Shown here piece by piece: positions 39,823 to 49,707 of a DNA stretch of 64,000 nucleotides. The DNA is taken from NCBI GenBank assembly GCA_905182065.1, contig CAJIZN010000001.1:682001-746000 (forward strand), read 5' to 3'. Origin of the DNA: Candidatus Marisimplicoccus framensis. Lineage in GTDB: Bacteria > Bacteroidota > Bacteroidia > Flavobacteriales > Flavobacteriaceae. The stretch's first letter is position 1, and the number at the start of each line of letters is the position of its first letter. The translations under genes and the position numbers were made by a program. The notes beneath the pieces were generated by a model, which ran no database searches, was not told where the DNA came from, and saw only the letters and a program-made list of their open reading frames with translations.

Positions 39823-40707
39823 TTAAATTTTATCGATTTCTTTTCTCATATTTTTGATATTATCAAATCCAACCCTACAACATCCACCTATAATATCTGG
39901 AGATAAACTTAGCCAATTTTTAATCATTAAGTCATTATAATCATTTTTTCCACTCCAAAACTTATCCTTTGGATTATAAATCTCACCCGAATTAGGATAC
40001 ACTAAGGTCTTCTTGTTTGAGTATTTTTTTAATTTATTGATTGCTTTATTAACTAATAGTGGGGAAAAACAATTTATTCCCATGGTTGTAACGTTTTCAA
40101 TATTAGATATTATTTTACAGGCTTCCTCGAAAGAAGATCCGTCTCTAAACTCAATATTTTCATTACATGTTACTGAAATCCATATTTCTTTACTGGAATG
40201 AGATAAAATTTTTGAAAGAATTTCAATTTCTCTTAAGCATGGAATTGTTTCATAAAGTATAATATCTAAGTCTGTCTCTTCAATCATACGAATATTATTA
40301 AGATGAAAATTCATTATAGCATTATCACTTACATTATATTCACCTACATATTCAGATGCCTCTGGATCAAATGATGCGTATGGCCCAAAACTTCCAACAA
40401 TTTTAATTTCTTTTTTAGATTTTGATTCTAAGATTGCATCTTTTACTAGATCTACTGATTTTTGAAAAATTTCTTTTATTTCAGCAGGGTGATATTCCAT
40501 TTCTTCTAGTCTATTAAAACTAATTTGATAAGTTGCTGTTGAAATGTAATCAGCCCCAGCTTCTATATAACCTTTATGTATATTTTTAATTAGATCAGGA
40601 TCATTAATTAATGCCTTTCCAGTCCATAATTTATCATGTAAATTATACCCTTTCTTTTCTAAAGGAAATGACATACTACCATCAAGAAGTTTAATTTTAT
40701 TATTCAT
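39823..40707 (-). CDS. Homocysteine S-methyltransferase family protein
   Basis: Zinc-dependent methyltransferase that makes methionine from homocysteine and a methyl donor such as S-methylmethionine. Of 294 residues, it begins with LLDGSMSFPLEKKGY and has the zinc ligands in GINCFSP and in the C-terminal IIGGCCRVG. SATYQISFNRLEE and ETIPCLREIE are also typical of the MmuM type. Length matches MmuM rather than MetH. It is first in a two-gene reverse operon with the DUF1295 gene. The methyl donor is not determined. Confidence 0.9.
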   Translation of the reverse strand: MNNKIKLLDGSMSFPLEKKGYNLHDKLWTGKALINDPDLIKNIHKGYIEAGADYISTATYQISFNRLEEMEYHPAEIKEIFQKSVDLVKDAILESKSKKEIKIVGSFGPYASFDPEASEYVGEYNVSDNAIMNFHLNNIRMIEETDLDIILYETIPCLREIEILSKILSHSSKEIWISVTCNENIEFRDGSSFEEACKIISNIENVTTMGINCFSPLLVNKAINKLKKYSNKKTLVYPNSGEIYNPKDKFWSGKNDYNDLMIKNWLSLSPDIIGGCCRVGFDNIKNMRKEIDKI

Positions 40708-40776
40708 TGAAACTAAATTAAAAAAGTCTACTGAAAGATGACTAAAAATAGATTATATTTACGCTTAAATTTTTCA

Positions 40777-40851
40777 GGGCGCTTAGCTCAGTTGGTTTAG
40801 AGCACCTCGTTTACACCGAGGGGGTCGGGGGTTCGAATCCCTCAGCGCCCA
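40777..40851 (+). tRNA. tRNA-Val (TAC)
   Basis: 75-base cloverleaf. The acceptor stem is GGGCGCT/AGCGCCC, the anticodon loop TTTACAC is closed by CCTCG/CGAGG and gives anticodon TAC, and the T loop is TTCGAAT. The 3' CCA is not encoded. A terminator follows. Confidence 0.96.
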
Positions 40852-40860
40852 CTTTATTAA

Positions 40861-40899
40861 CCTCAACATTTGATTTGAGCTCTCATGTTGGGGTTTTTT
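40861..40899 (+). terminator. Terminator after tRNA-Val
   Basis: CCTCAACAT pairs with ATGTTGGGG (one G-T pair) and is followed by six T residues. It ends against the stop of the convergent sulfatase gene. Confidence 0.85.
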
Positions 40900-42297
40900 A
40901 TTTTTCAGCTTCTCTGTTTTCTTTCCCAACTTCACCAGTTAAATTATCTCCTAATTCTTCTCTAGCTTTTCTACCTAGCTTTTCCATCTCTAATGCAATC
41001 TCAGGAAAATTATCATAAACATTATTTCTCTCTTCAGGATCATCCTTTAAATTATATAATTCATTTTTTTCAAGTAGATTCATATCATATTTTACAGGCA
41101 TGCCATCTTCACCTCCATTTTTTCCATTAAGTGATCTGTATGTTCTAGTAAAATGTATTTTCCATTCATTCATTCTTATAGAATGTAATTCATTAACTCT
41201 ATAGTAGAAATATAGTTTTTTATGTGGTGATTTATTTGTTTCACCAGACAATAAAGGCCAAATATTTTTACCATCAATTTTGTTTTTGGATAATTTAGAA
41301 TCAGTAATTGAAGCAAAAGTTGGCATCCAATCAATTCCCATTACAGGTTCACTTATAATCCTTGGTTTTAATCCATTTGGGAAATTTAATTATACTAGGA
41401 ACTCTAACCCCACCTTCCCAAGTAGTACCTTTTCCTTCTCTGTAGATACCTGATGAACCTGAATGATCTCCATATGAAAGCCATGGCCCATTATCAGATG
41501 TAAAAACAATAATCGTATTTTCAGATAATCCATTTTCTTCTAGACTTTTCAACACTCTTCCAACTGAGTAATCTATTTCTGTTATAACATCTGCATAGAG
41601 TCCATTTCCAGTTATATCTTCAAAATCTTTAGACACAAAAAGTGGAACATGGGGTTGAGGGTGAGCAATGTAAAGAAAGAATGGACTATTCTTATTCTCT
41701 TCTATAAAGCGAATACTTTCAGAAGTTATATCTTTTGTTAAATCAGACTGATCAGTTATTTCTTTTATTGGAGTTTCATTTTTATAAAGCAGAAGATCTT
41801 CTGGATATCCCTCTGGGTATTCTGGATGCCATCTCCACATATCATTTGAATATAATATTCCATAGAACTGATCAAAACCATGATTGGTAGGAAAAAATTC
41901 TTTTCTGCTTCCAAGATGCCATTTACCGAAAGATTCCTGTAGTGTAACCATTTTCTTTTAACATCTCTGCAAGAGTATACTCATCATGATTAATACCTGA
42001 ATTTGAATTGGGTCCAAAAGCATTATGAATTCCAATCCTATTAGGATAACTACCTGTAAGTATAGCTCCCCTTGATGCAGAGCAAACTGGTTGAGCTGCA
42101 TAATAAGATGTTAGCTTTACTCCATCTCTTGCTAGTTTATCAATATTAGTTGTTTCTATGGTTTCTGACCCATAGGAAGATAGGTCTCCATATCCAAGAT
42201 CATCAGTTAAAATGAAAACAATATTTGGACTATTATTATTTCTATCGCAAGAAAAAATAAGCGACAATATTATTAAGTATATAATTCTTTTTAACAT
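40898..42297 (-). pseudogene. Type I sulfatase (formylglycine-dependent) lipoprotein, two frame breaks
   Basis: Arylsulfatase-type sulfate-ester hydrolase with a lipoprotein leader (LIILSLIFSC). The metal site IVFILTDDLGYGDLSSYG and the modified-Cys motif CSASR (C-x-A-S-R, converted to formylglycine) are intact. The frame changes near 41945 (GYTTGIF to GKWHLGS, one extra C) and near 41390 (CCC run; KFPNGLKPRIISEP read after removal). Further motifs are FFLYIAHPQPHVPLF, VFTSDNGPW and GGVRVPSI. Corrected length about 466 residues, full-length for the family. It suggests use of sulfated algal or animal compounds. A formylglycine-generating enzyme is not in the window. Confidence 0.9.
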
Positions 42298-42344
42298 TCT
42301 AATTTTAATAACTTTAAATCAAATTTTACTAATTAATTTAATTT

Positions 42345-44357
42345 ATGAAAAAAATCTTACTTATATCTCTAATCACTTCAAGTGTATTTTCTCAAACTTC
42401 AAATATTTTTGAACCGATTGATTTATTTGACCTGGAGTATGTATCTAATACTGAAATTTCTCCAAGTGGAGACAAAGTTTTATATCAAAGAAATTATAAT
42501 GATATAATGACAGATCAAAGTTTTTCAAACATTTGGTTAATAAATTATGATGGAACAAATAATAGGCCAATTACAACGGGTAACTATAAGGATAACTCTC
42601 CAAAATGGTCAAATCAAGGAGACAAATTTATCTTTCAATCAAATAGAGATAGTAAATCACAAATCTTTCTTTTTGATTTAAAAAACAATTCAATTCAAAA
42701 GTTAACAAACTTTCAATATTCAATTCAATCAATTAAATGGTCTCCTGATGATAACTATATTCTGTTTTCATCATTTATAGATAGTAAAAGGAAAAGTTTA
42801 ATTAAGATGCCTGAGAAACCTAAGGGTGCAAAATGGAATGATCCTCCTGTTGAAATATCTGATCTAAACTACAGGTATGACAGTTCAGGATATAGAAAAC
42901 CTGGTGAAGTACAATTTTTTACTATTCCAGTTAGTGGAGGTACACCTAGGCAAATTAGTAATATTAAACCCGAAAAAAGAGCAGGTCAAGCTGAGTGGTT
43001 AGGTAATGATAAAATCATTTTTTCAGCAAACTTGAATGATGACTCTGACTATAATACAAATAATTCTGAAATCTATATTCTAAGTTTAGAGTCAGGAAAG
43101 CATGAAGCACTTACTTCTCGTAATGGTCCAGATTCAAGCCCAAAAGTTTCAAATGATAATTCTATGATTGCATATCTAGGTTATGATGATGAGTATCTTG
43201 GCTATCAACAGAATTCGATATACGTAATGAAGCCAGATGGTTCAAGTAAATTTAAAATTCAATTAAATCTTGACAGAAATATTTCAAATATTTATTGGTC
43301 TGCAGATGATAAGAGGATATATTTTCAGTTTGATGATAAAGGAATAACCAAAATTGGATCAACTACGTTAGAAGGAAAATTCCAAACTGAAGTAGATCAA
43401 ATTGGAGGGTTGTCATTTTCAAGACCATACAGTGGTGGTTTTTTTAGTTTATCTAAAAACAACAGATACTCATTTACATATGGTACGTCTTATAATCCTG
43501 CTGACCTTGCTGTTGGTTATAAGGGATCAAAAAAACGATTAACAAATTTAAACAAGGACCTATTTGATTATAAAAAATTGGGTAATGTTGAAGAAATATG
43601 GTACGAGTCATCTTTTGATGGTAAGATGATTCATGGATGGATTGTTAAACCTCCAAACTTTGATAGTTCAAAAAAATATCCTTTAATTTTAGAAATTCAC
43701 GGAGGACCTCATACAAATTATGGATTTCATTTTTCATCGGAGGTTCAGCTTTTTGCATCTAAAGGTTATGTCGTTTTATATACAAATCCAAGGGGGAGTA
43801 CTAGCTACGGAAAAGACTTTGCAAATTTAATTCACCATAATTATCCTAGTCAAGATTATGATGATTTAATATCAGGAGTTGATTTTGTTATTGAAAAAGG
43901 ATATATAGATGAATCTAATCTTTTTGTAACCGGAGGGAGTGGAGGTGGAGTATTAACAGCTTGGATTGTTGGAAAAACAGATAGATTTACTGCTGCAGTA
44001 GTAGCAAAACCAGTTATTAATTGGTATAGTTTTGTTTTATATGCTGACAATATTGGATATTTTTATAAATACTGGTTTAAAGACTTGCCATGGAATGATC
44101 CAGAGAGTTATTTAAAAAGGTCACCTATTAGCTATGTTGGAAATGTTACGACTCCTACTATGGTTCTAACCGGCGAAAAAGACTATAGAACTCCGATGGC
44201 AGAAAGTGAACAATTTTATGCTGGTTTAAAACTTAATAAGGTTGAGACAATGCTTGTAAGAATCCCCAATGCTAATCATGGGATAGCATCAAAACCAAGT
44301 AATTTAATTGCAAAGGTTAATGCAATCATATCTTGGTTTGAAAAATATAAAAAATGA
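42345..44357 (+). CDS. S9-family prolyl oligopeptidase
   Basis: Secreted serine peptidase of 670 residues with a signal peptide (MKKILLISLITSSVFSQ). The N-terminal half is a TolB/DPP-like beta-propeller (ISPSGDKVLYQRN, KWSNQGDKFIFQSNRD, KWSPDDNYILFSS). The C-terminal alpha/beta-hydrolase domain has the nucleophile in GGSGGGVLTAW, the Asp in TGEKDYRTPM and the His in NANHGIA. It probably trims short peptides in the periplasm. The SDR gene overlaps its stop (ATGA). Confidence 0.94.
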   Translation: MKKILLISLITSSVFSQTSNIFEPIDLFDLEYVSNTEISPSGDKVLYQRNYNDIMTDQSFSNIWLINYDGTNNRPITTGNYKDNSPKWSNQGDKFIFQSNRDSKSQIFLFDLKNNSIQKLTNFQYSIQSIKWSPDDNYILFSSFIDSKRKSLIKMPEKPKGAKWNDPPVEISDLNYRYDSSGYRKPGEVQFFTIPVSGGTPRQISNIKPEKRAGQAEWLGNDKIIFSANLNDDSDYNTNNSEIYILSLESGKHEALTSRNGPDSSPKVSNDNSMIAYLGYDDEYLGYQQNSIYVMKPDGSSKFKIQLNLDRNISNIYWSADDKRIYFQFDDKGITKIGSTTLEGKFQTEVDQIGGLSFSRPYSGGFFSLSKNNRYSFTYGTSYNPADLAVGYKGSKKRLTNLNKDLFDYKKLGNVEEIWYESSFDGKMIHGWIVKPPNFDSSKKYPLILEIHGGPHTNYGFHFSSEVQLFASKGYVVLYTNPRGSTSYGKDFANLIHHNYPSQDYDDLISGVDFVIEKGYIDESNLFVTGGSGGGVLTAWIVGKTDRFTAAVVAKPVINWYSFVLYADNIGYFYKYWFKDLPWNDPESYLKRSPISYVGNVTTPTMVLTGEKDYRTPMAESEQFYAGLKLNKVETMLVRIPNANHGIASKPSNLIAKVNAIISWFEKYKK

Positions 44358-45103
44358 AAGTTCTTCTAACAGGATCATCAAAGGGTATTGGATATAAAAT
44401 TGCAAAAGATCTTATTAAAGAAGGACATCAACTGGCCCTCCATTATAATTCTAACAAGTCCTTGCTAGAAGCTTTAATAAATGATTACTCTTCAAATTCT
44501 TTTACAGTTAAGGCAGATCTTTCTGTAGAAAATGAAATAAAGAAGCTAGTTGATGATACTATTGAGAATTTAAGTTTTCCTGATTGTATAATAAATAATG
44601 CTGGTATTGCAGAATCTGCAGATGTTTCAATAGACTTTGATAATTGGAGTAAGATGTTTGATAAAACAATTGATGTAAATCTTAAAGCCCCATCACTTAT
44701 TTTTAAAGAGTTTTTAAAATATAAAAGAGAGAAAAAAATTAAATCTAGATTAAGATTTATAAATATTTCATCAAGAGCCGCATTTAGAGGAGAGCAACAG
44801 GATTACATTTCTTATGCATGTTCTAAGGGAGGATTAATTTCACTCACTAAAACTATGTCTAGGTCATTTGGGGAAACAGATAATATTGTAGCAATTAGTA
44901 TTGCTCCTGGATTTGTTAGAACTGAAATGGCTCAAAGTTTTATTGATAAACATGGAGAAGATGTTGTAAAACAAGGAATCACTCTTGATAGGCTAACAGA
45001 GCCAAAAGATATATCGCCAATAGTCTCACTTATAGTTTCTGGTAAAATGGATCATTCAACTGGTTCAACAATCGATGTAAATGGTGGAAGCTTTTTAAGA
45101 TAA
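44354..45103 (+). CDS. Short-chain dehydrogenase/reductase, FabG-like
   Basis: NAD(P)-dependent oxidoreductase of 249 residues. The cofactor loop is TGSSKGIGYKIA, the NNAG motif follows, the catalytic Ser is in FINISSRAAF and the Tyr/Lys pair is in YISYACSKGG. The C-terminus GSTIDVNGGSFLR is FabG-like. It is translationally coupled to the S9 peptidase by an ATGA overlap, an odd pairing that gives no clear functional clue. A role in fatty-acid synthesis is possible but unproven. Confidence 0.88.
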   Translation: MKVLLTGSSKGIGYKIAKDLIKEGHQLALHYNSNKSLLEALINDYSSNSFTVKADLSVENEIKKLVDDTIENLSFPDCIINNAGIAESADVSIDFDNWSKMFDKTIDVNLKAPSLIFKEFLKYKREKKIKSRLRFINISSRAAFRGEQQDYISYACSKGGLISLTKTMSRSFGETDNIVAISIAPGFVRTEMAQSFIDKHGEDVVKQGITLDRLTEPKDISPIVSLIVSGKMDHSTGSTIDVNGGSFLR

Positions 45104-45183
45104 TTAGAGTATAAGTTTTGATTTTAAAAGTTCATTAGAAAAGACTTTTTTTTATATTAGTGGCTAATCATAAAACAATTAAA

Positions 45184-45873
45184 ATGAAAAAATTATTATT
45201 AGTTTCTTTAGCCTTAGTAGCTTCTTTAAATTTAGCTCAGGCTCAAGATCAAATTTATTGGACGGAAGTTGCATTGGAAGTTACTCCAGGTAAAGCACCT
45301 CTTGTTTACAAACTGGTTGATGACTTCTATTCTAGTTTTGAGTTTCCTGAAGGCTCATCACTTACTTTAAATGCTATTCAAAACAAGTCTGAATGGACAA
45401 ATGCAACTCATTTTTTAAATTTTGCAGGATCTGCAGATGCACTTGCTCAATTAAGAGATTTGAGATCAGGCGATGAATATGACACGTATGTTAACAATCT
45501 TCAAGGATTAGCTAAAATAGTAGCTATGAAACAAGGTCAATCTCTTGTTCGTATCCCAGGAGAAAATGGAACATACTCTGAGCAAATGTGGTCTTTCTTT
45601 GTTGAAAATCCAGGAGTATTTGCTGAAGCATTTGTAGAATTGAATAAAGGTTTTTCTAATGGAAACTATATTTCTTTAGGTATGTATACTGGAGGAGAGA
45701 GAAATGAAACTCATTATATATATACAACACATTCTGATGCAAAAAATCAATTTACATTTTTCCCAGATAATGAAAAAGAACAAAAAGCATTTGCAAAGTT
45801 CCAATCATCTGTTTCTCCCATTTCACAATTTAAAGGGTCAATAATATCAACTGTATTAGGAACCTGGAACTAG
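45184..45873 (+). CDS. Secreted protein of unknown function with two similar halves
   Basis: 229 residues from ATG 45184; the frame is open 24 bases further but MKKLLLVSLALVASLNLAQA is a standard signal peptide. No characterised family is recognised. The mature protein seems to hold two related units: YWTEVALEVTPGKAPLVYKL with ATHFLNFAGSADALAQL in the first, MWSFFVENPGVFAEAFVEL with THYIYTTHSDAKNQFTFF in the second. That recalls tandem ferredoxin-like (ABM-type) alpha/beta barrels. It stands alone with a strong terminator behind it, which fits an abundant single-gene transcript. Confidence 0.75.
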   Translation: MKKLLLVSLALVASLNLAQAQDQIYWTEVALEVTPGKAPLVYKLVDDFYSSFEFPEGSSLTLNAIQNKSEWTNATHFLNFAGSADALAQLRDLRSGDEYDTYVNNLQGLAKIVAMKQGQSLVRIPGENGTYSEQMWSFFVENPGVFAEAFVELNKGFSNGNYISLGMYTGGERNETHYIYTTHSDAKNQFTFFPDNEKEQKAFAKFQSSVSPISQFKGSIISTVLGTWN

Positions 45874-45896
45874 TTAAGAAATTTTAGTATTTAAAT

Positions 45897-45922
45897 AAAA
45901 CCCTCCACTGGAGGGTTTTTTT
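45897..45922 (+). terminator. Terminator between the secreted protein and glpK
   Basis: CCCTCC pairs with GGAGGG around an ACT loop, preceded by four A and followed by seven T residues. Confidence 0.88.
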
Positions 45923-45945
45923 ATTAAATTGCATTAAAGAATATT

Positions 45946-47433
45946 ATGAATAAATACATTCTAGCTATTGACGCAGGTACAACAAGTTCAAGGGCAATAT
46001 TGTTTGATAAAAATGCAGAAGCTGTTGAAATAGCTCAATATGAATTTGATCAAATCTTTCCTAAGGAAGGATGGGTTGAACATGACGCTTTAGAGATACT
46101 GAATACTCAATTAAGAGCAATTAGAGATGTAATAAATAATTCTAAAATTGATCCAAATAATATAGATTCTGTTGGAATAACTAATCAAAGAGAAACTACT
46201 GTAATATGGAATAAAAAGACTGGTAAACCAGTTTTCAATGCAATTGTCTGGCAAGATAGAAGAACTGCAAGTTTTTGTGATAATCTTATAAAGAATAATA
46301 AAACTGAATTGATTCAAAGTAAAACTGGACTTGTAATTGATGCATATTTTTCTGGAACTAAGATAAAATGGATTCTAGATAGTGATCCTAAAATTAGAAG
46401 CCAAGCAAACGACGGAGAACTTCTTTTTGGAACAATAGATACTTGGCTAATCTGGAATTTAACTAATGGGCAATCTCATATAACAGATCCTTCTAATGCA
46501 AGCCGAACACTTTTATATAATATTAAAAAAGATTGTTGGGATGATGAACTACTATCTCTTTTTGATATTCCTAAAAATATTTTACCAGATGTTGTTGATT
46601 CATCATCAATTTCTGCACATATTGATGCTAAAATCTTTGGAGCAAAAATTCCAATATCTGGAATAGCAGGGGATCAACAAGCAGCCTTGTTTGGACAGTT
46701 ATGCACTGATGAAGGAGATATTAAAAATACTTATGGAACAGGTTGTTTTTGCATGATGAATACTGGAAAAACATTTGTTAAGTCAAACAATAAGATGCTT
46801 TCAACAATAGCATGGCGAATAGATGGTGAACTTACATATGCTCTTGAAGGTAGTGTTTTTGTTGCAGGAGCTCTGATTCAATGGTTAAGGGATAAACTGG
46901 GTATTATTAAAAATGCTTCTGAAGTAGAGAACCTTGCAAATACAGTTGATAATAATGGGGGTGTTACATTTATTCCTGCCTTGTCAGGCCTTGCTGCTCC
47001 ATATTGGGATCCTTATGCTCAGGGTACAATCTTTGGAATAACTAGGGGTACCGAAAATGGTCATATAGCTAGGGCAGCTCTTGAATCAATTGCTCTTAGG
47101 ACAAGAGATATAATTATTGAAATGGAGAAAGATGCTGGTATAAAGTTTTCTAGTTTAAAAGTTGATGGAGGAGCTAGCAATAATAATCTTTTAATGCAAA
47201 TTCAATCAGATTTATTAAACACTAATGTTGTTAGACCCAAAACAACTGAAACTACAGCTCTTGGAGTTGCTTTTTTAGCAGGATTAGCAACTGGCTTTTG
47301 GAAAGATATTCCTAGCTTAAAAAGTCTTTGGATTGAGGATAGATCTTTTGAACCTAATCAAGAAAATGACTCTGAACAATTAGTTGAACTTTGGGATAAA
47401 AGGATTAAAAAGGTTCTTAGAATAAATGAATAG
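45946..47433 (+). CDS. glpK: Glycerol kinase
   Basis: Phosphorylates glycerol to sn-glycerol-3-phosphate. Of 495 residues, it begins AIDAGTTSSRAILFD (phosphate-binding loop) and has GITNQRETTVIW, VWQDRRTASFC, ISGIAGDQQAALFGQ, GTGCFCMMNTG and KVDGGASNNNLLMQ. Full length. First gene of the glpK-glpD-glpF operon; glpD starts 8 bases before its stop. Confidence 0.97.
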   Translation: MNKYILAIDAGTTSSRAILFDKNAEAVEIAQYEFDQIFPKEGWVEHDALEILNTQLRAIRDVINNSKIDPNNIDSVGITNQRETTVIWNKKTGKPVFNAIVWQDRRTASFCDNLIKNNKTELIQSKTGLVIDAYFSGTKIKWILDSDPKIRSQANDGELLFGTIDTWLIWNLTNGQSHITDPSNASRTLLYNIKKDCWDDELLSLFDIPKNILPDVVDSSSISAHIDAKIFGAKIPISGIAGDQQAALFGQLCTDEGDIKNTYGTGCFCMMNTGKTFVKSNNKMLSTIAWRIDGELTYALEGSVFVAGALIQWLRDKLGIIKNASEVENLANTVDNNGGVTFIPALSGLAAPYWDPYAQGTIFGITRGTENGHIARAALESIALRTRDIIIEMEKDAGIKFSSLKVDGGASNNNLLMQIQSDLLNTNVVRPKTTETTALGVAFLAGLATGFWKDIPSLKSLWIEDRSFEPNQENDSEQLVELWDKRIKKVLRINE

Positions 47434-48973
47434 AAAAGACTCAATTATTAAATTAAATAAAGTTCTTCAATGGGATGTTGTGATTATTGGTGGTGGTGCC
47501 TCAGGTCTTGGAATTGCACTCGATGCATCAAAGAGAGGTTATAAAACATTACTTCTAGAAAAATATGACTTTGCTAAAGGTACTTCTTCAAGAAGTACAA
47601 AGCTGATTCATGGAGGCGTAAGATATTTACAAAATGGTGATATAACATTAGTAATTGAATCATTAAAAGAAAGAGGAATTTTAAAAAGAAATGCACCTCA
47701 TTTAGTCCAAGATTTGAGTTTTGTAATTCCAACATATGATTGGTGGGCTAGCCCGTTTTATGGAATTGGAATGAAAATTTATGATATGATGGCTGGAAAG
47801 CTTGGGTTAGGGAAATCAGAAATTATCTCAAAAGAGGAAACAGAAAAATTAATTCCAAATATTAGTAAGAAAGGACTTAGAGGAGGGGTTATTTATCATG
47901 ATGGACAATTCGATGATTCAAGAATGGCTATAACATTAGCTCTATCTGCTGATTCAAAAAAAACAACTTTATTAAATTATTGTAATGTTGAAGGATTGAT
48001 AAAAAAAGATGGAGAAATAATGGGGCTTAACTTCACAGATTTAATTAATTCAAAAAAATATCAGATTAAAAGTAAAGTAGTAATAAATGCAACTGGAGTA
48101 TTTGCAGAGGAGATAATTAGAATGGATCAACCAAAAATTGAAAAAATGATTCAACCTAGTCAAGGAGTCCATATTGTACTTGAACGAAGATTTTTAAAAA
48201 GTAAACATGCAATTTTAATTCCTCAAACATCAGATGGTAGAGTTTTATTTGCTGTTCCTTGGAAGAATTATGTAGTAGTTGGAACTACTGACACTCATGT
48301 AAAAAAAGCAAGTGAAGAGCCGAAAGCATTAAATGAAGAAATTGACTTTATTTTGAAAAATGCAGCTAAGTATATGTCTGTTAAGCCAAAAAGAGATGAC
48401 ATTAAAAGTGTGTTTGCCGGATTAAGGCCGTTGGCTGCAACATCAAATAAACAATCAACTAAAGAAGTTTCAAGAAGTCATAAGATAGACATCTCACCAT
48501 CAGGTTTAATTAGTGTTTTAGGTGGAAAATGGACAACTTATAGAAAAATTGCTGAAGATGCACTTAATACAGCTATTTCTATTAATAAGCTTAAGAAGAA
48601 AAAATGTAAGACTGAAAGAACCAAGCTTTTTGGTTTCAAAAGAAATGTCAGTTGGTCAGATCCAATGCATGTTTATGGTTCTATGAAGAAAAAAGTAGAA
48701 TCACTTGGAGGTGTTAATGATAATAAATCTTTATCAAAGAAATTTTATATTTCAAATAATATTATAGAATGGTCTATAATTCACGAAATGGCTCTTACTG
48801 TTGAGGATATTTTGGCTCGTAGAACAAGATGTGTTTTTTTAGACTCTAAAGAATCAAAGAGAATTGCACCAGTTGTTGCTCAAAAAATGGCTGATGTTTT
48901 AGGAGAAGATGATAAATGGATAGATGCTGAATTAAAAAAATTTAATAAATTAATCAAAAATTATATAGTATGA
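47426..48973 (+). CDS. glpD: Glycerol-3-phosphate dehydrogenase, FAD-dependent
   Basis: Membrane-associated flavoenzyme that oxidises glycerol-3-phosphate to dihydroxyacetone phosphate and feeds electrons to quinone. Of 515 residues, the FAD loop is IIGGGASGLGIALDA, followed by TSSRSTKLIHGGVRYL, VPWKNYVVVGTTDT and GGKWTTYRKIAEDA. The C-terminal regulatory domain ends with MALTVEDILARRTRCVFLD. It overlaps glpK by 8 bases and glpF by 4 (ATGA), so the three are tightly coupled. Confidence 0.97.
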   Translation: MNRKDSIIKLNKVLQWDVVIIGGGASGLGIALDASKRGYKTLLLEKYDFAKGTSSRSTKLIHGGVRYLQNGDITLVIESLKERGILKRNAPHLVQDLSFVIPTYDWWASPFYGIGMKIYDMMAGKLGLGKSEIISKEETEKLIPNISKKGLRGGVIYHDGQFDDSRMAITLALSADSKKTTLLNYCNVEGLIKKDGEIMGLNFTDLINSKKYQIKSKVVINATGVFAEEIIRMDQPKIEKMIQPSQGVHIVLERRFLKSKHAILIPQTSDGRVLFAVPWKNYVVVGTTDTHVKKASEEPKALNEEIDFILKNAAKYMSVKPKRDDIKSVFAGLRPLAATSNKQSTKEVSRSHKIDISPSGLISVLGGKWTTYRKIAEDALNTAISINKLKKKKCKTERTKLFGFKRNVSWSDPMHVYGSMKKKVESLGGVNDNKSLSKKFYISNNIIEWSIIHEMALTVEDILARRTRCVFLDSKESKRIAPVVAQKMADVLGEDDKWIDAELKKFNKLIKNYIV

Positions 48974-49707
48974 TAAGTCCATATATTGCAGAATTTGTAG
49001 GTACATCTATTCTTCTACTTCTAGGTTCAGGTATTGTTGCTAATGTTAGCTTAAGTAAAACCAAAGGGTCTAAAGAAACCCCTTTGATAACTATTACAAC
49101 AGCATGGGGTTTTGCAGTATTTGTTGCTGCTTATGTTACTGGTGAGTTTAGTGGTGCACACTTAAATCCTGCTGTAACAATTGGATTAGTTGTTGCAGGG
49201 AAATTTTCAGTTGATCTGATGATAGGATATATAATTGCACAACTTCTTGGAGCAATGTTAGGTAGTTGGTTAACCTATATTTTTTATATAGACCACTATA
49301 GATCAACAACTGATGAAAATGCTGTAATGGGATCATTTTGCACCTCACCTGCAATTAGGAATTATAAGAATAATTTTTTTAGTGAGTTTCTTGCAACATT
49401 TATATTAATTTTTGGAATCCTATACATTGTTAAACCTAATATATTAATTGAAGGAATGGATGTAAACTTTGGAATAGGTTCGTTAGATGCACTTCCAGTG
49501 GGAATATTAGTTTGGGTAATAGGACTAAGTCTTGGAGGAACTACAGGATATGCAATAAACCCAGCTAGGGATCTTGGACCAAGAATTGTTTATCAATTAA
49601 TTCCTAGAAAAAATAAACTTTCAGATTGGGCATATAGTTGGATTCCAATTTTTGGCCCATCACTTGGAGCTGTTGCTGCAGGTCTGTTATTTTTATATTT
49701 TAACTAA
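48970..49707 (+). CDS. glpF: Glycerol facilitator (aquaglyceroporin)
   Basis: Inner-membrane channel for glycerol, 245 residues with six helices. Both pore motifs are present: GAHLNPAVTIG in the first half and YAINPARDLGPR in the second; the Asp after the second NPAR is typical of glycerol-conducting members. Overlaps glpD by 4 bases. The SDR gene begins directly after its stop. Confidence 0.95.
   Translation: MISPYIAEFVGTSILLLLGSGIVANVSLSKTKGSKETPLITITTAWGFAVFVAAYVTGEFSGAHLNPAVTIGLVVAGKFSVDLMIGYIIAQLLGAMLGSWLTYIFYIDHYRSTTDENAVMGSFCTSPAIRNYKNNFFSEFLATFILIFGILYIVKPNILIEGMDVNFGIGSLDALPVGILVWVIGLSLGGTTGYAINPARDLGPRIVYQLIPRKNKLSDWAYSWIPIFGPSLGAVAAGLLFLYFN

Noticed and set aside
40708-40776. Riboswitch or T-box upstream of tRNA-Val and the methionine-related gene
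   Set aside because: The spacer is short and shows no SAM, B12 or T-box core; only a TATATTTA near-match to a -7 box.
45160-45183. Longer N-terminus for the secreted protein
   Set aside because: The eight extra residues would precede a perfect signal peptide starting at ATG 45184.
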